From contig JAJIRX010000973.1 of the NCBI GenBank assembly GCA_023853785.1, forward strand, positions 1 through 64,000: 64,000 bases of DNA. Direction: 5' to 3'. Source of the DNA: Psilocybe azurescens. Taxonomy: Eukaryota; Basidiomycota; Agaricomycetes; Agaricales; Agrocybaceae. The notes under the pieces were generated by a model, which saw only the letters and a list, made by a program, of their open reading frames with translations, ran no database searches and had not been told where the DNA came from. Made by a program: the position numbers and the translations under genes. The first letter of the stretch is position 1; every line of letters begins with the position of its first letter. Below are positions 1 through 12,879 of the stretch, piece after piece.

Positions 1-1129
1 TCTTCTTCACTCATCTGGTGTGTTGTCCACCGTGTTCTTATCCATCATCCATCATCCGTCATCCGTCATAGATCGCTGTCGCTGTCCTCGCTTTTCCCTA
101 TATATGTAATACCCGAACTATACAAGTACATACCTAGAACCCCAGACTTGACGAAAATCATGTAATCTCAGTCCTGCTCTATATGTATGCTCACCGTAGA
201 TTTCAGGCGTCTGAATCGCACTTTCCCATGACAAGGCCTACGGGGGTGTTGTTGACCTGTTGCGTTTGGTAGAATTGGTGTGCCGATACGTGATGAGCGC
301 GTTAGGGCCCTATAAATGTGATATAATAAGCTAGGGTCAATAACTAATTGCGATTGATGGGACCACTGCTGCGCGAATAGAAGGGCGCGGGTGAGGGCAG
401 AATGCAGTGTGTGTTGTGTTATGGGTTTTCGGTAGGGAAAGTATGGATGGATCGATCGGTGGGGTAGGGTGAATGAGGTAGAATGTGCGTGGTGACGGTG
501 CTGTCCTTCTTGCCGCTGAGCCAAAGAGTTTCCGGTGATCTTATATCAAACTCTTTAAAGGCCCCAAACGCCTTTATACCCAGACGGAGTCATTCGAGGC
601 GGAGGAGAACGAAAGGATGACGAAAGGATGACGAAAGAACTTGTCATGGCGCTGCCTCGCTTGGCGTGGCCTTAACCCGTCCTGTTGAGCGATATAGTGG
701 AACTGTCCCACAAGTGCGGTCGCAGAAGAATATGACAGACTGTTGGTTAACAGGCGAAAAGCGAGGGAGGGAGAGGGAGGGAGGTTATGACATAAAGTGA
801 AAGCCTGAATATTTGCGGGCAGCTAACATGAGAAGAGTTGTTGATAATCTCGTTATAATCCTTTATTTCAATTTGTCTCTGTTACGAACTAAATTTCATA
901 GATATTTTGGAATACAAAAAGGTTACATATGAGGCCAGGAAATAAATTTTAAAATGAGATAAGTACTCGACATCTCGACTATTGCCTCGGTGTTGTCAAA
1001 TTTAATGTTGATTCCTCCAACAGTGCCGAACTCCAAATAGTAGATATAAATTTAAATCAAAGAAAAAAATCTTGGAAAAGGGAACAAGGAAAAAATGCCC
1101 GAATTATCACTGTAGGGGTGTAAGCAGCC
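1..1129. other. No recognisable gene
   Basis: I see no conserved coding exon here. The minus-strand open frame at 168-524 has no recognisable domain and skewed composition. The 3' end of the seven-helix gene that follows lies at 1130. Confidence 0.5.
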
Positions 1130-2460
1130 TCAGACTTGCTTGTCACCAAACATGCCATCCGCGTTAGATGCCTTCTTTACTTCAATTACCGGTGTCGGCT
1201 CCGCATCATCTACCTGAACAAAAGAGTTAACATCTCCTCCAGTGGCGGTTCCACTGCGCCGCTACCATTCCCTTGCTGTGATCCAAATTCCAAGTCGCCG
1301 GAAATGTGAGTGAGAGTGGCTGATGCCACTGAGTTATTGTCGTTTGTAGCAATTCTGGCGACCAGAATTGTTGGTGCCATCCCCTACTTCTAGGTTAGAG
1401 ACACAGGATGTGCATATCAGCATTAGAAGGTACATACCGAGACAACAGTGAGAATTGCTCCCACGTAACATTCAGCTTGGCTCAAGGGAGATCCCAGCAC
1501 AATGAGCGATGGAACACCATAAATGATGGCGTCGAGGAGGAGTACTATTGAGTAAGCTGCAGCTGACTCGATTATGATTGTTGCAATATGGTTGAATAAT
1601 CTTCTGGACGATGGATCACGTCTTTGGGAAACAGAATGTATTCTGTACCCAATAATAAATGTTGCAGTCACAGTGGTGCCCAATGACACAAATGTCAGAG
1701 CACTTGTAGTATTGTTGTATAGACTGGTGTTTGCATCACTAGTTATAAGACAGAATTTAATATCCAAAACAGCTGCCGCAACATTGAGCCCTGCAATGAT
1801 ATGTCATTACTACAAATGATTATGCTGAATTTTCATCCATGAAGCTCACCTAATTCCGCGACGAAAAGTATCAATGGAACCAAAATCGACCAGAATGATT
1901 GTCCCCAGACGTGGTAGCATCTCCATATCTGTCAAGACGTTTATGAAAATTGAATAATAATAAATGACAGTAACATACCAATAGTCCGTCAGAAATAATC
2001 AACAAGGAATTCTGTAGAAAGTCATTGAGTACCCAGATCCATTCAAGGCCGTACCCCACTGTGCCCCAAAAGATCGATTCGCGCGTGTTTCCATTGGTTA
2101 CAATTGTCCAATTGATGTAGTACCAGTCTATAATAAACTCCAAAAGCATAGAAAATACAGCACAGAAATGGCAGAAAGAACGACGCGACAGTTCAAGTTT
2201 GCAGGCTTTTGGATACTGTAAGAAACGTTATTGATACAGTTTATTTTCTTTTCAAGTTGAAGGGCAGAACTCACAGTAAATGTACATCGTTCCTCCGTAT
2301 ACCATGCTGTAAATTCCTGACACACATAAGTTTGTGGGGTTGTTATTCATAGAAGTGGAGATGTACCCGTGAGAAAATAAAAAAACATTGAACTATTGAG
2401 GTTGCCGCTAATCTCATTCTCTTGAACGTTGACCGGGTATGGAATATCAGCCATAGACAT
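1130..2460 (-). CDS. Seven-helix Agaricomycete membrane protein (DUF6533-related), apparently intact
   Basis: This is a multi-exon gene of a seven-helix integral membrane family that is expanded in mushroom-forming fungi; its function is unknown. Reading from the ATG at 2460, exon 1 has a hydrophilic lead with Asn-rich NLNSS. A GT-AG intron is followed by GIYSMVYGGTMYIY (helix 1). The next exons give LEFIIDWYYINWTIV, the conserved GLEWIWVLNDFLQNSLLIISDGLL, IWRCYHVWGQSFWSILVPLILFVAEL, then RIHSVSQRRD, LFNHI and IIIESAAAYSIVLLLDAI, and GMAPTILVARIATN. The introns are 45-60 bp and the frame holds through every helix. The C-terminus is uncertain. Unspliced, the frame stops at 1210. With a weak 41-bp intron it continues into an acidic tail that stops at 1130. 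A degenerate paralogue lies at 21393-22343. Confidence 0.75.
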
Positions 2461-5400
2461 TGTGCGCTGCTTTAGAGCTGATAAATTTACTCCACCGAAC
2501 ACTTTCCTATATATATCAGATGACTTGTCTCAAGCTAATTATCGTATTAATTTTCACGCACAGTTGCCATGGATGTTTCGACAAATCGTCCTGGCACTAC
2601 CATGATTCAACCTCCTCACTTACCGGAAATGCGGTCATGTCTTCGCCGAAACCCTTGGAACCCATGTTGCCTTTCACGAGAAACTGACTCAGTATACCAG
2701 TTACGGACTTGTCCAGAAATATTTCCATCTATTTATGGTGCCTATTGTATGTCCAAGCTCAGCACTCACGATAGTCAACCTTTATGACCTTCATGATGTA
2801 TTCAGACTCTTGAGCCATCGTCGATTCATTCGCCACTCTGGATTTCGTCAGTACGGGGAGCACAGATACGGTATCTCATTTACAAGTAGGCAGGCCTTAG
2901 GTGATTGTTGGTCTGCCATCACTTTTCCCTAAACATGCGATACTCTTACAATGGTACTCCAATCAACTGAGGCACATGTATCGGCTCTGATGAAGTAACG
3001 GGATCATCTGATACCAAGGCCGAATTGAGCTCGAGGTACTTACAAAGTAAATAGAACAGTGCCCAAAATAGCATTTTGCGATCATCATGCAGGGATTATA
3101 CTGTACCTGATACCGAAACTAGGACGTGAATCAACTCACTTCGTTTGGAGGATCTGTTTCCCAGCGTACGGTATCTCACCTTAATTGATCTGATAGAAAT
3201 GGCCAGCTGTTGTATGCAAAAATTAAAGGAGATCACAATACTACTAAAGTAAAAGTCGAACCATGATCCATGAGGTTTTGGAATGGGACAAGGCAGAGCA
3301 AGGCAGAGGAAGATGTCGATGGATCCAAGTTGTTGCTATGTTGAAGCTTGAGTGTTCGATGTAAGTTCATCCTCAATGGCCACAGGATCACCTCCTTTCC
3401 CACGATCAGGTCTAATACTTCTAGCGTCCCCTGTACCTCCCCCACCATCATGATTCATTCAAGCTATTTGGGAATCATTTATACACCGTTGTACTAACAA
3501 CCCACGTGGGATTAACGTCTCCCTGTTTCACAGTGGACGTTTTAGTTACTTTCTATATTGCAGGGACGAATGTGACATGGCCGAAAATATCGCATAGAAG
3601 ATCAGCGACTCTCTATTGCTTTGTGCTTGAGTGACTGTAACTTTATGCATGTGCTCTGAAAACACGACCACATGCTTCTCAACAGTCATATTATCGACTA
3701 GAAAATTGGACGCTCCGCATGAAGCCCATGAATGAGAGGAGGTCGGTGAACGATGGGACTATGGGGGTGCAATGACGGTTTCAATACGCAAGAAAAGGCT
3801 TACTCGATGTCCGTATCTGACCGATTTTAAACACAATGTAGGTGTCTGTGCGGGTGAGGTCGACGTGTAGACGAAATTATTGGGTGAACAGTTAAAGAAT
3901 ACAGGAAGAAAATCCACGTAACATCAAACCGTTGGCGCCCTACTCGAGGTCAGATACAGACTCGATGAGTCTCCGCACCAGTGAGATGGGTAACGAACAG
4001 CATCGACAAAGTGATCGTCTTAGATTTTTCCAACGCACACCCATACGTAATACGACACAGAAACGTCAGTACAGCGTTGCCCTACACACACCCTCGTAGT
4101 AATTCATCATTAAATTGTCATCTCTGGTCTGCTTATAATAAATTTCCGGAGGCTCACACTCAGGGTCCCTGGCCCCATATCCAAATAACCAACAAGTAAC
4201 CCAATATTCTGGATCCATCCTATGACTCAGACATCTCCAAATTGCTATGGAAGCGTCTGCTACATTGTATGGAGATAGAAATCACAGAGATTCAAGCTTA
4301 TTCTATCTCTTCGTTTGATGCTGCAGCTCCAACTCGAACGCAGCATTAGCTGAACAGCAGAACCATCATTCTATGATCCCTTTCACAAACTTACCTCTAC
4401 AATGCTTTCTCAGAATTGACGAGGACAACAAGCCACCCATACAATTGAGCAACGAGAAGTGTGCATGCATGTTTGAGGGATGTGGATTACAGAGATCATA
4501 TTGTAGTTCTGCAGCTCTGGACAAAGACATGGATAGCTGCAAGAAAAATATAGGCTGTGGTACGGTGATCATCATTGTAATCAAACCATCCCAAAGACAA
4601 AACGTAGAAACGCGTTAAGTGGACTTGAATATACCGTCCCTCGGGGCAGACATCATCATCAACATGTACTGTAATAGTTTCAAACACAAGTAAGCAGCTA
4701 TTCCGTATCACAAACACACATATGAACCAACGGAGTTTACGTTCACAAACAAAAGCTTCTAGTAAGACTTGTAGGCATAGCATCGTGCCATGAAGAAGCC
4801 TGCGAGAAGACATCTCTGTAGAACAGCTGGGGATGGCTAGACAAGGAGTTAGTTTACCGGAGATACGGATGAGAACTGCAAAGAAAATGGAACAGGGTGA
4901 CGCGTATGCGATCTTCTGGACACTGCATGAGCAAGCAGTACGCTTACACTCGTATTTCTCTTGCCTATACTATCTATATCTCAATCCATTCTCAATATAC
5001 CAGGCTCACTCAGGCATGTTCGTCCTGGCAACTGATTCGTGAAGAGATGGTACCCTCTTTCCCACCCCCTAGAACCCTCTTCAGCTCACGCTCAAACCCA
5101 CCGTCCGCTTCAGGCGTCCTCCCTCACTCCCAATTATCCCCTCACCGTCCAGGCCTCATCGACTCCAAATTTATCATCCCACCTCCGTCCGCACTCATTT
5201 CACTCTCCAAGTATCAAAATATGCTGCTCTGCATGTCTGCAAGCCAGGTCTGCAGGTCTTGTATGAGCAATACAGGAAAGGGGGCACTAGGTGCGGAGGT
5301 GGAAGCAGAGGCGCTCAGGACGAGTTGTGAGCAGGGCGGAGATGAGGCGGGAGCAAGATACTGTAGGCGGGAGTGGAAAAGCTAGGTGTGGGTTCGGTTG

Positions 5401-7964
5401 TAAGTTGGAGGGTAACGTGAAAGTACCGCACCCTAAAAATGCGATATGGTGAAGGTGGTTTCCGATATACCGAACTTCTTGGAAACTACGTTGATTTTAA
5501 ACGCTGTATTGAACAATGAGGTGACACATGAGCGAGAGAGGCGGGATGAAGTTTGTAAATGTTGAGGGACGTTGACTCTGAGACTTTGAGCGGGACTTTG
5601 AATGCATAAAGATGAGGTAGCTGTAGACTCGGATTGGGAACGAGAGAGAACGGTTAATGTTGCAACGTTTATGCCTCATCGTGCTTCAAGTGTCCAAAGT
5701 GTCAGTTCTCATAGTTTCCTGGCATTTGGATACAGCAAATCCCTGCTCCCTCTTTCTCCACACTTATTCCACGAAACAGTACGGCCCCGCTCGTCCATCT
5801 TCAGTGATCTCCATCCAGATATTAACTAATCTAGATATGCATTGACGCCCCCTTTATATTTACATCAGATATTTTCGCGTAGGTTTTACTGCCTACGATC
5901 TCGATCCCTACTCTCACCATGTTTTTAGTGTGTTGCACCCTATGCGTGAGTAAAAGGAGTGACGAATTACTAATTTGATTTTACACGGCCACCGGGCTAC
6001 CTCTCCATCCACTCGGAGTAGTTAGCTTGTCATGTCATGAGCGGATTTTTATGGAGAGCGTACATTTTCTATCGTTAAATAACACAGCAAGCACCATTCA
6101 CCGTAGTGTGACCTGCTCCTCTATTTCTGCTCGGACAACATGGGTGTTGTCACAGTGCTCTCGCCGCGTTGACTCGTTGAATAACTTGCTGCTCTACATG
6201 CACCTGGACCGTTTGCCGAAAACGCGGGCGTTCTCAAGCGCTCCCGCTGCGTGAACTTAGTAGACTGAAGGAAGGACAGGACACAAGCGTCAGAAATTTT
6301 CGGAAAAGTAAATTTTGGGTAAATTTGCTGCTTTATATGTGCTTCGATCGGGTGCCATCGCAGGAAATTCTAGCAGAAGGGTTGCACGCTGGAGGAATGT
6401 GTATGGGTGCATGTGCGTGTGCGTTTGAGATCAGGTAGTGGCTCACACGGTTACTTAATCAGCTGGCAGGTAGCGCCCCATCCGAAAATAAATTGATGGA
6501 TTCCAAAGTATGAAATCCGGTCTGCACGGCCAAGGCCCAAAAGACAGTCACTGACTTGTCTTTTGAGCCTTAGCACGGCATTGTGCGGTATTGGTAGTGG
6601 TACGGCAACACTCGGCAACGGCAACAACGAACGAGTTACCGTTACGAGATGTCTGTCACGGCTGGTTCTCATCACCGCGCGTCTATACCAGCTATCGTTC
6701 GAGTTCGAGTTCGTTGATATCTTTCTTTCAAGGTTCTCGAAGCCCCTCACCCTCGCTTCCGCTCTCTACGATTCGCAGCTTGGTACTGGGAGTATATTAT
6801 CTGGCCCTCCTACGCCTTTAGGGTTACCTACTACATCTAGCTTGTACGACCGACCGTCAGTCCAATCGACGGACTTGAGCTACAAGCACCACTGCGTCTA
6901 CGGCTACGGCTATGACTACGACTGCTACCATCGGACGGGTGGACGCTTATTGGGCCGGATCTAGATGGGCATTTGAACTAGCAACGAGCAACGTACAGTC
7001 AGTCCCCTTTCGAGTATCCCATCCGCTCTACCCCCATTCCATTCCCCTCATCTTCCAGCTTCCAGGCGCACATACACCCCACAACGACAACGCTCAAAAA
7101 CTGAGGACTGGGCATTTATCACGCCGCCGCCGACACGCACATCCAACGCATACACACAGTCCGATCCCGCCTCGAATTTAGAAATTCGAAATTCGAAACT
7201 AAGCTAAAAGAAAATGGCTACCACATTCACATCGGCCAAGTGGAAAGGCAAAGCCTGCGCCCTTGATCCCGACATTTCCTTCTCCTTCTACTTCAAGCCG
7301 TTGCAGCGCAAGACGCAGAGAAGAAGAAAGAGAAAGAACGAGCAAGAAACAACAACAAAAAGACAGAGAAGAGATGGGGATGGGGTGACGGTGGAGGGCG
7401 ATAACGGTGGAGGGCGATGACGCGGCCGAGGAGCGGGGTGTATGGTGTGTGAGTCCTTTCTTTTGTATTCGTTTACTTCTCCAGAGAGAGGAAGGGAGAG
7501 GAGAGGAGAGGAAGAAAGGAAGAAGGGAGGAAGGGAGGAGATGATAGGGGAGCGGGCGATGGTGCCCCGCATTCCATTCCTCTCCTTCCGTTTGATGTTG
7601 ATATGCGGGTGCATACAAGCGTTCTTTCTTCCGTCTTTCATCGTGCTGCCTGCCCCATTGTGTATACCTTACACCTGACCGTCGTCATCATATGTTGCTG
7701 TTGCAGTACCACTTGATCACAACGAGCGATGAGCAGATGTGATCGGCCATCGGTGCCCGTTGCATTTCTCGATTGTTCGTTTGCGGACGTTGCCTATCGA
7801 TGGGCTGGCTCGCTCTTGATTCAGACGATGGTGGTAATGACGATGAGCAGCGATCGGGGTTCGGGGCGCAGCTCGCAGCAGCTCGCGGCGTCATCATCCT
7901 TTTCCCTCCTTCCTCGATCTTCCTGACAGATGACTGACTGACTCGTTCGTTCGTTGGTCAACAG
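2461..7964. other. Long stretch without a recognised gene; purine-rich tracts near 7290-7545
   Basis: No exon in this 5.5 kb matches a family I know. The minus-strand open frame at 4496-4813 is hydrophobic at its start and might be membrane-protein debris, but I cannot assign it. GA-rich tracts at 7300-7370 and 7480-7545 and a CG-containing stretch at 6600-6960 are low-complexity. They produce long spurious open frames on both strands. Confidence 0.5.
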
Positions 7965-8817
7965 GGCATACACCTTCCCGTCAAGTTTGGCTCAAAGAAC
8001 CAGCAGTTCTCGCTGCAGATCGACACCGGGTCGTCTGATCTCGTACGTCCTTTCTTTCCTTCCCCTCTTCACGCTCTCATGCTCACCTAACTCTGCTTAC
8101 AGTGGGTCGCCTCGACGTCATGCTCAACCTCGAGCTGCAAGCTCACCGACGGACGGCTGTACGACCCGAGCGGGTCACGCGCGACAGGCGTCGATTTCAG
8201 CATCCCGTATCTGCAGGGCTCGGCGGCCGGCCCCGTCGTCTGGGACCGCGTCTCGATAGGCGGGTACGAGATCAACAACCAGACTCTCGGTGCGTTCCAT
8301 CCACTCTTTTCTCATCACCTCAAAGCCAAAGTACCTGTACCTACAGCTGCGGCAAACGACGTCCAATCCGAACCGCTCACCCTCAAATTCAGCGGCGTCC
8401 TCGGGCTCGGACTCCCGCTGAACTGCATCATCGCAGCGTCCATACCGCCCGTGATGCCCAACGCCCCAGATGGCGCCGCATGGGCGTCGAACCTCTTCTC
8501 CATCACGCCCGCTTCCTCTCGCTCGCCCTCGCGCGCCCCGGCTCGGATCGCGTGCCCTCGCTCTTCGGGATCGGGCGGCACCCCGCCGCGCTCGTCCCGG
8601 ACCCCAGCAAGATCGCGTAGTCGACGCTCTTCTGGAAGGTGGGGGTTAGGGCGATCACGGTGTATGTGGGCGGGGAGCGGAAGGCGGTGAATGTGGGACG
8701 CAGTGCGAGCGGCCGGTATTCCCAAGCGCGGTGGTGGACAGCGGGGTACTGCTCATTCTGACGACGAGTGCGATTGCGAATGCGGTGTATGGCGCGAGAT
8801 GGCCAATGTATGTGTTC

Positions 8818-8925
8818 TTCTTCCTGCTCTCTGCTTCCTTCTCTCTGCTTCCTTCCCTGCTTCCTTCCCTGCTTCCTTCCCTGCTTCCCGTCCTTCCCTT
8901 CCTTCCTTCCTTCCTTCCTCATACT
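8818..8925 (+). repeat. Pyrimidine tandem repeat (CCCTGCTTCCTT-like) in a protease intron
   Basis: Between the exon ending after GARWPM and the one starting YYIPCTT lies a CT-only stretch with repeated 12-mers (ccctgcttcctt), flanked by GTATG and ACACAG splice signals. It is the intron's expanded polypyrimidine tract. Confidence 0.75.
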
Positions 8926-9331
8926 GACGCCCCCCAAAATACACAGACTACATCCCATGCACCACCCCGCTCAACCTCACCTTACCCTCGACATGCGCCC
9001 CGAGATCCAGATCCACCCGCTCAACCTCACTGCGGGGCTGCCAGACAACAACCAAGCCGCGTTCTGCACAGGGCTCATCCAGACCGCCGATGCCAGCTCG
9101 GCAGCGCCAATGGCGGGATAGGGGACATGATACTGGGCGTCCCGTTCTTGCGGAATGTGTATAGTGTGATGGCATACACGCAGCCTGCGAAGGACAGGAG
9201 CTTCGCGCCGGTCACTCGCGGAGATGGGACGAATGGGGACGTAAAGCCAAGATTGGGGCTGTTGGCGCTGACAGATCCTACTATCGCACTGCAGGAACTT
9301 AACACCGTGCGCGTGCTCCACCAGCCGCTCT

Positions 9332-9370
9332 CATCCTCCTCTTCCTCTTCCTCTTCCTCTTCCTCTGGAT
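9332..9370 (+). repeat. TCTTCC hexanucleotide repeat encoding polyserine
   Basis: A (tcctct)n run encodes about a dozen serines in the linker just before the transmembrane anchor of the aspartic protease. Confidence 0.85.
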
Positions 9371-9573
9371 CGTCTGCCTCGGGTGCAGGGGTGAATGCGC
9401 CTAATATAGGCAGCGACAACAACACTAAGACCGTATCCACCTCCGCCCGCAAGCTGAGCACAGGCGCGATCCTGGGCGTCGTCTTGCTGGGCCTGGTGGT
9501 GTTGTGCGCGGTGGTGACGGGTGTGCGGTGGGCGATGAACCGGCGAGACGGTTTATTTAAATGTAATTTATAA

Positions 9574-10566
9574 GTAACACCTTTGAGTCCTCGTCAACAA
9601 AATTAACACGTAGTACCCATCGGTATAATCTAATAGAACTTCCCTTTGGTCTTGAGCACGCATTGCGGTTCCGAATTTATGGACATTTTGCTTGTTTGTA
9701 CCATTGATCCGGCTCGCGTGTATTTTACATTCTTATTTCCCAAGAACATATGAGGCATTAGCATGTAATCCTCAGGCTAAAATAACATAAAGCTTCCCAG
9801 GGCTCCACTCTTGTGCACGACTGCTGTGTGCTATTTTCATCTGAGCATGCTGGTTTGACCACATTTTTACTTTGCAAGTTCGAAGTTTGTACGATAGCGC
9901 CTACAGTCGAGTAAAATGGCGTTACTAAAAGGTTCAGCTCACTATGATCTCGGATCTTGTCGAAAACGCTTGTGTCGTTCGACGACTATTGCAAATGTGA
10001 CGTACAGGAGTGCGCTATAAATAGCCTTCGACCTTAGAGTCATCCATCATGTAAATCGCCTCATAAATCAGCCCAATCACTCCGGAAATCCTAATTATCC
10101 GCACTGATAAACAAAAAGCATTCGTATTGGATAACTGTGGATCATTTGTGAGTACACTGCCCACTTTTGAATGAGACTCCTTATGACGCTGATATCTAAA
10201 AACATGCCTGTCCGTAAGCCCAACTAAGTCGCCATCCAGGTCCCACATTAGGTACAATTGCTACTATTTCTGGGCCTATACAGTATGCGTCATTTTGAGC
10301 TGAACTTCCTGCGAATAGATTTACCTATGTCAAATAACATCAACACTACTCCATAGCACGATTGCAATTGGTTCAGTGAAACTTTCGATCAAGATGTTGT
10401 TGGTTCTATCACCGAATACGAACTTCTTCATTCTTTATCCAGTCAGTATGTGTGAGTGAATAGGGTCGTGGCCATTTACGCCATTTTTGAATGTTATTTC
10501 GTCTTTTCTTATATGTCATTGGGACCTTTTTGGTCTATTCTCTGTAATACCAGCGATCACCAAGAG
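9574..10566. other. Intergenic, nothing recognised
   Basis: No recognisable exon was found. A minus-strand open frame at 10015-10257 has no known motif. Confidence 0.5.
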
Positions 10567-10575
10567 GTATAAAAT
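10567..10575 (+). promoter_or_regulatory. TATA-box candidate
   Basis: The sequence gtataaaat lies about 100 bp upstream of the ATG at 10670, a normal distance for a highly expressed fungal gene with a short leader. Confidence 0.5.
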
Positions 10576-10669
10576 ATGATAAACGCAACACTGTTTCGAC
10601 ATTAACCACTTTACGGTTATTCCTCACAAGTCTTCAGCTTCACTAAATATCCTCAGTCTATCAACAATC

Positions 10670-11410
10670 ATGTTCGCCTCTCGATTCTTCGTTTCACTCT
10701 TGGCCTTCACCGCTCTTGGTGTCTCCGCCAGCCCTGCCCCAGCACCCGCTGAGAAGCGCTCCGCGGATGTATCCGACGTTCTTGCGGTCGTCAGTACACT
10801 GAAGACCAAGACGAACGCGATTCTCCCCGAAATCAGTACGCCTTTTTGGTAATCAGCCGACAGTTCTTTAAATAACATTGCTATTCTCTCCTTATAGACG
10901 CTCTCGTCGCTCAAGGATTCGCGAACCAGGCTACACTCACCCCACTTCTGACCAACCTCGTCGCCTCTTTGAACACGGCTATACCTCAATCGCTGCCATC
11001 AGCTCTGTCAACGCCGACTCTGGATCTACCTCTGATGTCGCTAACGCAATTGCCTCCATTGTCGCCGTAAGTTGAAAAACAAGGATACATCACCGATGAG
11101 GCCATGATACTCATGCTAGTTCTACAACTCGCTCAGGATATTACAAACACCCTCGGAAACGCTCAGACTGCCGTCCCAGGACTCGCAGGAATCATCGCTG
11201 GGTTTGGCCTCGACGCGGCGTTAAATCAGATTCTCGTCGGATTAGAAATTCTCCTTGCTGGTGTTCTGAATCTCGTCGCTGGCTTGTGAGTAAAAATTTC
11301 AAGTGACTGGAAATCTGATTTATATTTTGTCGATATGCAGGCTCGTCGACGTTGCGGGTATTCTTAGCGGGCTTGCTTTAGGGCTCGTCCTTGCGACCTT
11401 GGGCTTGTGA
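10670..11410 (+). CDS. SC15-like small secreted/cell-wall protein, one frameshift
   Basis: The ATG at 10670 opens a signal peptide (MFASRFFVSLLAFTALGVSA), then SPAPAPAEKRSAD, which carries a KR processing-like site. Three further exons follow short GT-AG introns: NALVAQGFANQATLTPLLTN, then DITNTLGN...GLAGIIAGFGLDAALNQ, then the hydrophobic LVGLEILLAGVLNLVAGL and LVDVAGILSGLALGLVLATLGL, with the stop at 11408. The hydrophilic N-terminus and very hydrophobic leucine/alanine C-terminus resemble Schizophyllum SC15-type wall proteins linked to aerial hyphae. I base the family on this architecture and on remembered sequence style. At about 10980 the frame jumps between NTA and TSIAAISSVNADSG. One missing base explains it, so either the gene is newly broken or the sequence has an error. 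Confidence 0.68.
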
Positions 11411-12873
11411 TGAGATCGAGCTCCGAGGCTTAGTCCATTTCAAGCAGATTTTGCACATCGCTAGTACTCCGATTAGCACGACTACGGACCAGTCTCGGCA
11501 ACAGCTATTCAAATTTCTTTCATTTTTTTTTTCTTTATCTGTCCCTTGTTTTCTACGGTCAATCCAATGTTGTTTCTTCTTCGGTGTCTCGCTGGCCATG
11601 AGCGTGAACTAAACATTAACTGGCTAATCGAATCAACAATGCGGTCTATAAATAAATCAGACTAACGATTTGTGGATGCAGCCCTCCAGGCCCCTCGTTG
11701 CTTTCGTGATTCACCGAAAATTAAACCATATCTACAGTTTTACTGTGTATCTTCGACGTTGCCAGACTCTCCGCAATTATTTGACTTTCATTCCGGCTTC
11801 GGAAAGTATGTCGGATGAAGTGCATGAAAGGTTGTCAATACTGCACAGTAAGTTAGTGGCGCATTTCAAGTGCTCTGTCTGGCTCTGCGTTGTAATCCTG
11901 CGATAAAGGTACAAATTTTCAACTGTTACAAGGTTCTACGTAATCTACTGGAGAACTTTGTTTACTCTCAACCACAGCGGTGCCGGAACCATCCCGGGCC
12001 TCCAGTGTATGATTGTGCTAGTGTTATAGTGTAGTGACCGGGGACCTTGTAGTACCAAGAATGCTACTTGCTATGCCAGCAGCGTACTTATCTGCTTTAC
12101 GTAGGTACATAGAGTTATGTGTTCCGCCAATGTCCACTTAACTCAGTTTGGTAGATACTTTACCGCTGATAGTGGTGTAGAGCAGAATACATAGTGCTTT
12201 GTTAATGATGTTGATTGTTGTCGCATAGAGAAATGCTATGTGAAAGAAAAAGGTCACACCAAAAGACAGTGCTCGATTAATTCTCGTTCAAGCCTTAGTA
12301 AAACATACTCTCGACGCTGCCGAGTCTTCTGCCTTCCCGTTGACTCAAACACCAAGTTCCGTACATCACACCCCAATTCACACTGGCCATGCTTACCAAT
12401 TGTGGATGCACATGCATAGAGAAAGCCATGTGGGGTCTTGGCCGAGTCCTGTCCAAGTTGACTTTTTATCGTCATCGTTCACAAGTTGTTTATCTTCACA
12501 AAAACACGTCCACATGGTGAAATCTTACCATGAGTAGGAGACAGTGAATATATACAAGTTCGACTATGACAGTATACCATCTTTGATACTATATTGACAC
12601 AATATCTGATCGCTCGTGTTGGTACATTTAATAATTTTGAGCCTGGTGTGTTCCGTGAACCTATTGGCTAGCCATGCTATTGACAGAGAATATCTTGCAG
12701 GCATTCTGGACAGGAACAGGCGGGATCCTCCATTTTTCTGATTCGACCGTTACCATCACTTTCGGCCGGACAGCATCAGTCTTTGCCGGACTACGTACAA
12801 CACAGGAAAGTGACAACCATGTGGGGTTCCCAAAGAAACCCGGGTTATTCTTGAAAACGGGGTCTCTCAACAG
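11411..12873. other. Intergenic, nothing recognised
   Basis: No conserved exon was found. Open frames at 12661-12870 (-) and 12674-12886 (+) overlap each other and have no known motif. The transposon at 12880 cuts into this sequence. Confidence 0.45.
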
Positions 12874-12879
12874 ATATAT

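Larger units (their letters stand above)
7965..9573 (+). pseudogene. Pepsin-family (A1) aspartic protease with C-terminal membrane anchor, decayed
   Basis: The gene would encode a secreted or membrane-anchored A1 aspartic protease. The first recognisable exon begins after an AG at 7964 and reads GIHLPVKFGSKNQQFSLQ with the catalytic IDTGSSDLW (Asp codon 8022-8024). The flap region follows, with YDPSGS, IPYLQG and VVWDRVSIGGYEI. Further on come LKFSGVLGLGLPL, SLFGIGRHP, the second catalytic site as VVDSGV, YYIPCTT and IGDMILGVPFLRNVYSVMAY. A polyserine stretch is followed by one transmembrane helix (ILGVVLLGLVVLCAVVTGV) and a short basic tail, with the stop at 9571. Breaks: a frameshift near 8510, an in-frame TAG near 8620 (KIA*STLFWK), a frameshift near 8720 and a one-base loss near 9093 (ADA/QLGS). 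No signal peptide or start was found upstream. Several independent lesions argue for a pseudogene rather than sequencing error. Confidence 0.82.

Noticed and set aside
7214..7420. Basic 68-residue protein starting MATTFTSAKWKGK
   Set aside because: It sits on a purine-rich tract with an opposing low-complexity frame. I saw no homologue, and it lacks the signal peptide expected for the protease start.
8503..8958. Minus-strand frames over the protease gene
   Set aside because: They are shadows of the GC-rich protease exons and the CT-rich intron (KEGRKEGK-type repeats).
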